Below, piece after piece: positions 58,560 through 64,000 of a stretch of DNA of 64,000 bases. The position numbers and the translations under genes were made by a program. Below the pieces are notes generated by a model that did no database searches, was not told where the DNA came from, and worked only from the letters and a program-made list of their open reading frames with translations. Position 1 is the first letter of the stretch; each line of letters begins with the position of its first letter. This stretch comes from Streptomyces sp. MUM 203J (GTDB lineage Bacteria; Actinomycetota; Actinomycetes; Streptomycetales; Streptomycetaceae), in NCBI RefSeq assembly GCF_022414595.1, contig NZ_JADWYO010000025.1:1-64000 (forward strand). Reading direction: 5' to 3'.

Positions 58560-60845
58560 CTACTTCGCCGGTTCCGGCTCCGGCTCGCTCTCCGTCTCCG
58601 GTTCGCCCGCCGGGTCGACGGGGGTCTTGACGGACTCCAGCAGCAGCTGGGCCACGTCCACGACCTGGAGGGACTCCTTCGCGGCGCCCTCGTTCTTCTT
58701 GCCGTTCACCGAGTCGGTCAGCATGACCAGGCAGAACGGGCAGGCCGTCGACACGATGTCCGGGTTGAGGGAGAGGGCCTCGTCCACGCGCTCGGTGTTG
58801 ATGCGCTTGCCGATGCGCTCCTCCATCCACATGCGCGCGCCACCCGCGCCGCAGCAGAAGCCGCGCTCCTTGTGGCGGTGCATCTCCTGCTGGCGCAGGC
58901 CCGGGACCTTGTCCATGATCTCGCGCGGCGGCGTGTAGACCTTGTTGTGGCGGCCCAGGTAGCAGGGGTCGTGGTAGGTGATCAGACCGTCGACCGGGGT
59001 CACCGGGACCAGCTTGCCCTCGTCGATCAGGTGCTGGAGCAGCTGCGTGTGGTGGATGACCTCGAACTCGCCGCCCAGCTGCGGGTACTCGTTCGCGATC
59101 GTGTTGAAGCAGTGCGGGCAGGTCGCGACGATCTTCTTGGACGCCTTCGGCTTCTTCGTGGCCGGGTCGTCCTCGTCCTCACCGAACGCCATGTTCAGCA
59201 TCGACACGTTCTCCTGGCCGAGCTGCTGGAACAGCGGCTCGTTGCCCAGGCGCCGCGCCGAGTCGCCGGTGCACTTCTCGTCGCCGCCCATGATCGCGAA
59301 CTTGACGCCCGCCATGTGGAGGAGTTCCGCGAAGGCCTTGGTGGTCTTCTTGGCCCGGTCCTCCAGCGCGCCCGCACAGCCGACCCAGTACAGGTAGTCG
59401 ATCTCGGAGAGGTCCTCGACGTCCTTGCCGACGATCGGGACCTCGAAGTCGACCTCCTTGGTCCACTGGACGCGCTGCTTCTTGGCCAGGCCCCAGGGGT
59501 TGCCCTTCTTCTCCAGGTTCTTGAGCATCGTGCCCGCCTCGGACGGGAACGAGGACTCGATCATGACCTGGTAGCGGCGCATGTCGACGATGTGGTCGAC
59601 GTGCTCGATGTCGACCGGGCACTGTTCCACGCACGCACCGCAGGTGGTGCAGGACCACAGCACGTCCGGGTCGATGACGCCGTTCTCCTCGGCGGTGCCG
59701 ATCAGCGGGCGCTCGGCCTCGGCCAGCGCGGACGCGGGGACTCCGGCGAGGGTCTCCTCGGACGCCTTCTCCTCGCCCTCCGCCGTCTTGCCGCCGCCCG
59801 CGAGCAGGTAGGGCGCCTTCGCGTGCGCGTGGTCCCGCAGGGACATGATCAGCAGCTTCGGGGACAGCGGCTTGCCCGTGTTCCAGGCCGGGCACTGCGA
59901 CTGGCAGCGGCCGCACTCGGTGCACGTGGCGAAGTCGAGGATGCCCTTCCACGAGAAGTGCTCGACCTGCGAGACGCCGAAGTTGGTCTCCTCGGCGCCC
60001 TCCTCGTCGTCGAAGACCGTCTCGAAGTCGATCTCCTTGCCGCCGGAGGTCATCGGCTGCAGGGCGCCCAGCGCGGTGCCGCCCTCGGCGTCGCGCTTGA
60101 AGAAGATGTTCGGGAAGCCGAGGAAGCGGTGCCAGGCCACACCCATGTTGGTGTTCAGCGAGACCGTGATCATCCAGATCAGGGAGACGCTGATCTTCAC
60201 CATCGCGGCGAAGTAGACCAGGGTCTGGAGCGTCGGAACGCTCAGCCCCTTCAGGGCGACGACCAGCGGGTACGAGACGAAGTACGCCGCCTCGTAGGAG
60301 TCCACGTGGTGCAGCGCGCCCTCCAGGCCGCGCAGGGCCAGGATCGCGAGGCCGATCGTCAGGATGACGTACTCGACGAAGTACGCCTGCCAGGCCTTGG
60401 AGCCGGCGAAGCGGGACTTGCGGCCGGCCCGGGAGGGCAGGCTCAGCAGCCGGATGACCATCAGCACGGCGATGCCGGCCACCGTCATCAGACCGATGAA
60501 CTCGATGTACATCTCGAACGGCAGGAAGCCGCCGATGAGCGGCAGCGTCCAGTCCGCCTCGAAGAGCTGCCCGTACGCCTGCGCCAGCGTCGGCGGCAGG
60601 GTCAGGAAGCCGATGGCGACGAACCAGTGCGCGAAGCCGACGATGCCCCAGCGGTTCATCCGGGTGTGGCCCAGGAACTCACGGATCACCGTGACGGTGC
60701 GGGCCTTCGGGTTGTCGGTGCGGCTGCCGGCCGGGACCGGCTGGCCGAGCTTCACGAAACGGTAGATGTTCGCGATCGCTCGGGCAAAGAGCGCAACGCC
60801 GACCACGGTCAGGGTCAGCGACACAATGATCGCGGCGAGTTGCAT
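58560..60845 (-). CDS. Membrane (Fe-S)-binding oxidoreductase (HdrD/GlpC-like)
   Basis: The 761-residue protein has about six N-terminal helices (nitrate-reductase gamma-like fold), two [4Fe-4S] motifs CTECGRCQSQCP and CTTCGACVEQCP, and two CCG domains (HDPCYLGRHN; RGFCCGAGGARMW, ending with STACPFCLVML). This is the heterodisulfide-reductase-related family that accepts electrons from acyl-CoA dehydrogenase/ETF or similar and passes them to quinone. The C-terminus is Glu/Pro-rich. A TTAC-N6-GTAA dyad lies 56-69 bp upstream. Confidence 0.95.
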   Translation of the reverse strand: MQLAAIIVSLTLTVVGVALFARAIANIYRFVKLGQPVPAGSRTDNPKARTVTVIREFLGHTRMNRWGIVGFAHWFVAIGFLTLPPTLAQAYGQLFEADWTLPLIGGFLPFEMYIEFIGLMTVAGIAVLMVIRLLSLPSRAGRKSRFAGSKAWQAYFVEYVILTIGLAILALRGLEGALHHVDSYEAAYFVSYPLVVALKGLSVPTLQTLVYFAAMVKISVSLIWMITVSLNTNMGVAWHRFLGFPNIFFKRDAEGGTALGALQPMTSGGKEIDFETVFDDEEGAEETNFGVSQVEHFSWKGILDFATCTECGRCQSQCPAWNTGKPLSPKLLIMSLRDHAHAKAPYLLAGGGKTAEGEEKASEETLAGVPASALAEAERPLIGTAEENGVIDPDVLWSCTTCGACVEQCPVDIEHVDHIVDMRRYQVMIESSFPSEAGTMLKNLEKKGNPWGLAKKQRVQWTKEVDFEVPIVGKDVEDLSEIDYLYWVGCAGALEDRAKKTTKAFAELLHMAGVKFAIMGGDEKCTGDSARRLGNEPLFQQLGQENVSMLNMAFGEDEDDPATKKPKASKKIVATCPHCFNTIANEYPQLGGEFEVIHHTQLLQHLIDEGKLVPVTPVDGLITYHDPCYLGRHNKVYTPPREIMDKVPGLRQQEMHRHKERGFCCGAGGARMWMEERIGKRINTERVDEALSLNPDIVSTACPFCLVMLTDSVNGKKNEGAAKESLQVVDVAQLLLESVKTPVDPAGEPETESEPEPEPAK

Positions 60846-60900
60846 GGAGGCTCCTCGGGCCTGCGAGGCGGGGACGACGGCGGTCGGGGACGATCTGGGA

Positions 60901-60914
60901 TTACTAAGCGGTAA
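60901..60914. promoter_or_regulatory. Dyad TTAC-TAAGCG-GTAA before the Fe-S oxidoreductase
   Basis: A perfect 4-bp dyad with 6-base spacer in an AT-rich promoter patch. Similar short dyads are bound by TetR-type regulators of fatty-acid or acyl-CoA metabolism, which would suit the gene's role. Confidence 0.4.
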
Positions 60915-61014
60915 CTTATGGTTCGACTGCCGAGCGTACCCAGTTATTCCGCCGCACTGTAGTCGCGCATGCGGTGATCTGTGTCGCTCAGGCTGCCCTC
61001 ACCGGCGGTACGCC

Positions 61015-61479
61015 TCACCCGGCCCGGAGCCGGACCAGGAGCGTGCGCAGGAGCAGAGCCGCGTCCATTCCGATCCCATGGTGCTCCACATAGTGCTGGT
61101 CCAGCATCAACGGTTCGTCCCACGGCAGCCCGGAGCCCCGTCTGAGCTGCGCCGGGCCGGTCAGTCCCGGCCGTACCCGGCGGCGCCAGGGCGCGGCCTC
61201 GCCGGGGGTGCCCGGCGGCAGCGGCGCCGGACCGACGAGCGACATCTCCCCTCGTACGACATGGGGCAGCCGGGACAGTGCGTCCAGCCGGAAGCGGTGG
61301 ACGGGCAGGGTGCGCAGGGTGAAGGGGCGGCCCTCCAGGCCCGCGCGGACCTCCCGGACGAACACCTCGCCGCGCGGGCGGCGCAGGGCGGTGAGCGCCG
61401 CCGCGGCAGCGAGCGCGGGGGAGGCGAGGGTCAGCAGGACGGAGCCGAGGGTCAGGTCCAGGAAGCGTTTGGCGTGCAC
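61015..61479 (-). CDS. Short bacterial sugar transferase
   Basis: The 154-residue product from GTG 61479 has the C-terminal part of polyisoprenyl-phosphate sugar-1-phosphate transferases: KRFLDLTLGSVLLTLASPAL helix, EVFVREVRAGLEGRPFTLRT, SLVGPAPLPPGTPGEAAPWR and RRVRPGLTGPAQLRRGSG. It is shorter than usual (~200) and lacks part of the conserved middle. It may be a trimmed or diverged member; catalytic motif GEMSLVGPAPLPPG is close to the usual MSxVGPRPxxP. No glycan cluster is adjacent. Confidence 0.85.
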   Translation of the reverse strand: MHAKRFLDLTLGSVLLTLASPALAAAAALTALRRPRGEVFVREVRAGLEGRPFTLRTLPVHRFRLDALSRLPHVVRGEMSLVGPAPLPPGTPGEAAPWRRRVRPGLTGPAQLRRGSGLPWDEPLMLDQHYVEHHGIGMDAALLLRTLLVRLRAG

Positions 61480-61621
61480 GGGAACACCTGGCCGTTCTGG
61501 GAGCGTTCTGTTGGCGCGAGGGGTTTTCTGCGCTTTTGTCCGGAAGGGTAAGCGGCCGGACCTGTCCACGGCCGCTGCGGCGCGGGGTGACGGGGTGGCT
61601 GCGCATAAGAGGCGGATAAAA

Positions 61622-61694
61622 GTTGAGTCGGTACGGCTCAGGTCTGTTGACGGCGAGCGAGCCGTCGTGCATCCTTGAGTCTGTTGCACTCAAG
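61622..61694. promoter_or_regulatory. HspR HAIR elements and promoter of dnaK
   Basis: One consensus HAIR site, CTTGAGT-N7-ACTCAAG at 61674-61694, and a second degenerate one, GTTGAGT-N7-GCTCAGG at 61622-61642. A -35 TTGACG (61647-61652) and -10 CATCCT (61670-61675), spaced 17, overlap the consensus HAIR site, so HspR binding would block RNA polymerase until heat shock. Confidence 0.93.
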
Positions 61695-61713
61695 TCAGCT
61701 GGAGGAATCAGAA

Positions 61714-63567
61714 ATGGCACGTGCGGTCGGCATCGACCTGGGCACGACTAACTCCGTCGTCAGCGTTCTGGAAGGCGGCGAGCCCACCGTCATCACCAAC
61801 GCCGAGGGCGCCAGGACCACGCCGTCCGTCGTCGCCTTCGCCAAGAACGGCGAAGTCCTCGTCGGAGAGGTCGCCAAGCGGCAGGCGGTCACCAACGTCG
61901 ACCGGACGATCCGCTCGGTCAAGCGCCACATGGGCACCGACTGGAAGATCGACCTCGACGGGAAGAACTTCAACCCGCAGCAGATCTCCGCGTTCATCCT
62001 GCAGAAGCTGAAGCGGGACGCCGAGGCCTACCTGGGCGAGAAGGTCACCGACGCGGTCATCACCGTCCCGGCGTACTTCAACGACTCCGAGCGCCAGGCC
62101 ACCAAGGAGGCCGGTGAGATCGCGGGTCTGAACGTCCTGCGCATCGTCAACGAGCCGACCGCCGCCGCCCTGGCGTACGGCCTGGACAAGGACGACCAGA
62201 CGATCCTGGTCTTCGACCTCGGCGGTGGCACCTTCGACGTGTCGCTGCTGGAGATCGGTGACGGCGTCGTCGAGGTGAAGGCCACCAACGGCGACAACCA
62301 CCTCGGTGGTGACGACTGGGACCAGCGTGTCGTCGACTACCTGGTGAAGCAGTTCGCGGCCGGCCACGGGGTGGACCTGTCCAAGGACAAGATGGCGCTC
62401 CAGCGCCTCCGCGAGGCCGCCGAGAAGGCGAAGATCGAGCTGTCCTCGTCCAGCGAGACCTCGATCAACCTGCCGTACATCACCGCGTCCGCCGAGGGCC
62501 CGCTGCACCTGGACGAGAAGCTCACCCGCGCCCAGTTCCAGCAGCTGACCTCGGACCTGCTGGAGCGCTGCAAGATCCCGTTCCACAACGTCATCAAGGA
62601 CGCGGGCATCCAGCTCTCCGAGATCGACCACGTCGTCCTCGTGGGTGGCTCCACCCGCATGCCGGCCGTCGCCGAGCTCGTCAAGGAGCTGACCGGCGGC
62701 CAGGAGGCCAACAAGGGTGTGAACCCGGACGAGGTCGTCGCCATCGGCGCCGCCCTCCAGGCCGGTGTCCTCAAGGGCGAGGTCAAGGACGTCCTGCTCC
62801 TCGACGTGACCCCGCTGTCCCTCGGTATCGAGACCAAGGGCGGCATCATGACCAAGCTCATCGAGCGGAACACGACCATCCCGACCAAGCGGTCGGAGAT
62901 CTTCACGACGGCCGAGGACAACCAGCCGTCGGTGCAGATCCAGGTGTACCAGGGCGAGCGCGAGATCGCCGCGTACAACAAGAAGCTCGGGATGTTCGAG
63001 CTGACCGGGCTGCCGCCGGCCCCGCGCGGGGTTCCGCAGATCGAGGTCGCCTTCGACATCGACGCCAACGGCATCATGCACGTGACCGCGAAGGACCTGG
63101 GCACGGGCAAGGAGCAGAAGATGACCGTCACCGGCGGCTCCTCGCTGCCGCAGGACGAGGTCAACCGGATGCGCGAAGAGGCCGAGAAGTACGCGGAGGA
63201 GGACCACAAGCGCCGCGAGGCCGCCGAGGTCCGCAACCAGGGCGAGCAGCTCGTCTACCAGACCGAGAAGTTCCTCAAGGACAACGAGGACAAGGTCCCC
63301 GGCGAGGTGAAGACCGAGGTCGAGACCGCCGTCACCGAGCTGAAGGAGAAGCTCAAGGGCGAGGACACGGCCGAGATCAAGACCGCCGCCGAGAAGGTCG
63401 CCGCCGTCTCCCAGAAGCTGGGCCAGGCCATGTACGCCGACGCCCAGGGGCAGGCTGCCGGCGCGCCCGGTGCCGAGGGCGCCGGAGCCGCGGGCGCCAA
63501 GGCCGACGACGACGTGATCGACGCCGAGATCGTCGACGACGAGAAGCCGAAGGGCGGCGCCGCATGA
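61714..63567 (+). CDS. dnaK: Chaperone DnaK (Hsp70)
   Basis: The 617-residue chaperone from ATG 61714 (GGAGG SD) has the Hsp70 signatures GIDLGTTNSVV at residue 6, IVFDLGGGTFDVSLLEIG-type VFDLGGGTFDVSLLE and VLVGGSTRMPAV, the substrate-binding domain (VTPLSLGIETKGG; TTIPTKRSE) and a C-terminal lid with an Ala/Gly-rich end DDDVIDAEIVDDEKP. It folds proteins with DnaJ and GrpE. HspR regulates it through the HAIR sites. Overlaps grpE by ATGA. Confidence 0.98.
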   Translation: MARAVGIDLGTTNSVVSVLEGGEPTVITNAEGARTTPSVVAFAKNGEVLVGEVAKRQAVTNVDRTIRSVKRHMGTDWKIDLDGKNFNPQQISAFILQKLKRDAEAYLGEKVTDAVITVPAYFNDSERQATKEAGEIAGLNVLRIVNEPTAAALAYGLDKDDQTILVFDLGGGTFDVSLLEIGDGVVEVKATNGDNHLGGDDWDQRVVDYLVKQFAAGHGVDLSKDKMALQRLREAAEKAKIELSSSSETSINLPYITASAEGPLHLDEKLTRAQFQQLTSDLLERCKIPFHNVIKDAGIQLSEIDHVVLVGGSTRMPAVAELVKELTGGQEANKGVNPDEVVAIGAALQAGVLKGEVKDVLLLDVTPLSLGIETKGGIMTKLIERNTTIPTKRSEIFTTAEDNQPSVQIQVYQGEREIAAYNKKLGMFELTGLPPAPRGVPQIEVAFDIDANGIMHVTAKDLGTGKEQKMTVTGGSSLPQDEVNRMREEAEKYAEEDHKRREAAEVRNQGEQLVYQTEKFLKDNEDKVPGEVKTEVETAVTELKEKLKGEDTAEIKTAAEKVAAVSQKLGQAMYADAQGQAAGAPGAEGAGAAGAKADDDVIDAEIVDDEKPKGGAA

Positions 63568-64000
63568 CGGAGGAGACCCCGGGCTTCGAGGAGAAGCCCG
63601 ACGTCCCCTCCGGCGACGACGCCGCAGCCGAAGCCGCCGCGCCTTCCGAGGAGAGCACGGCGGCCCCGGCCGGGGACGCGAAGGACGACAGCAAGAGCGG
63701 CGGCCGGGACACGGCCAAGGCCGCCGGTCTGACGGCCGAGCTGGACCAGGTTCGTACCGCACTCTCCGAGCGCACCGCGGACCTCCAGCGGCTCCAGGCC
63801 GAGTACCAGAACTACCGCCGCCGCGTGGAGCGCGACCGCGTCGCCGTCAAGGAGGTCGCCGTCGCGAACCTCCTCACCGAGCTGCTGCCGGTGCTCGACG
63901 ACATCGGCCGCGCCCGGGAGCACGGCGAACTGGTCGGCGGCTTCAAATCGGTGGCCGAGTCGCTGGAGACCACCGTCGCCAAGATGGGCCTCCAGCAGTT
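63564..64000 (+). CDS. grpE: Nucleotide exchange factor GrpE, N-terminal part
   Basis: The frame from ATG 63564 overlaps the dnaK stop and runs off the window. It starts with an acidic disordered segment (MTEETPGFEEKPDVPSGDDA) and then has the GrpE coiled coil: LTAELDQVRTALSERTADLQ, LQAEYQNYRRRVERDRVAVK and LLTELLPVLDDIGRAREHGE. It catalyses ADP release from DnaK. dnaJ and hspR are expected downstream. Confidence 0.96.
   Translation, partial: MTEETPGFEEKPDVPSGDDAAAEAAAPSEESTAAPAGDAKDDSKSGGRDTAKAAGLTAELDQVRTALSERTADLQRLQAEYQNYRRRVERDRVAVKEVAVANLLTELLPVLDDIGRAREHGELVGGFKSVAESLETTVAKMGLQQ

Noticed and set aside
61015..61479. Sugar transferase as part of an exopolysaccharide cluster
   Set aside because: It stands alone between a Fe-S oxidoreductase and dnaK; no glycosyltransferase, flippase or polymerase genes are nearby.
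1..64000. CRISPR arrays, prophage genes or an integrative element with integrase
   Set aside because: No regularly spaced repeats, cas genes, phage structural genes, integrase, relaxase or replication gene could be seen. Only the small inverted-repeat element and the tRNA-Gly remnant hint at mobility.

Overview
The window is very GC-rich (about 72% by eye) with strong third-position G/C bias, GTG and TTG starts, many 4-base ATGA/GTGA gene overlaps and long perfect GC hairpins. Protein content (SCO5918-type protein, DUF6153, DUF6325, DUF7144, large LuxR/LAL and AfsR/SARP regulators, HspR-type HAIR sites before dnaK) points to a Streptomyces chromosome. Core genes (dcd, dnaK-grpE, a tRNA-Gly) lie at the right; most of the rest is accessory.

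Layout. 0-4.5 kb: end of a tripartite tricarboxylate transporter (TctB, TctA), then a TetR / FAD monooxygenase pair. 4.5-24.7 kb: a stress or envelope island of small membrane and SHOCT proteins, DUF6325, DUF2252, an AhpD-like protein, a cytoplasmic Cys-type sulfatase, a cation/proton antiporter, DUF7144, a radical-SAM sulfatase maturase and a 901-aa LAL regulator. Four perfect TCACCC-N5-GGGTGA operators sit before genes at 15.4, 16.9, 17.9 and 19.6 kb and suggest one regulon. 24.9-30.1 kb: a DrrAB-type drug exporter facing a 1138-aa SARP/NB-ARC regulator. 30.2-34.8 kb: AraC, VOC, hydrolase, XRE regulator and a DHA2 exporter.

34.9-40.0 kb: a five-gene minus-strand operon behind a cobalamin riboswitch (lipoprotein receptor, FecCD permease, ATPase, FhuF-like [2Fe-2S] protein, unknown 186-aa protein), every junction overlapping by a few bases. 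This looks like corrinoid uptake coupled to a reductive step. 40.4-41.5 kb: tandem RNHCP zinc-ribbon genes behind a promoter and a 13-codon leader ORF.

41.7-55.8 kb: a mosaic, flanked by two related assemblies of DHFR-family sequence, terminator and tRNA-Gly (the left one decayed). It holds a MacB-like ABC transporter, a small membrane protein and an OmpR-type two-component system whose three promoters share GTATC half-sites phased exactly 22 (or 11) bp apart; an MscL channel; a 147-bp inverted-repeat element next to two truncated genes; MerR, CBS and cold-shock genes; and a TetR / hydrolase / DHFR-like cassette with a duplicated operator.

55.8-64 kb: housekeeping: tRNA-Gly(CCC), dcd, a phosphoribosyltransferase, a Yip1-family membrane protein, a membrane Fe-S oxidoreductase, a short sugar transferase, and dnaK-grpE running off the end.
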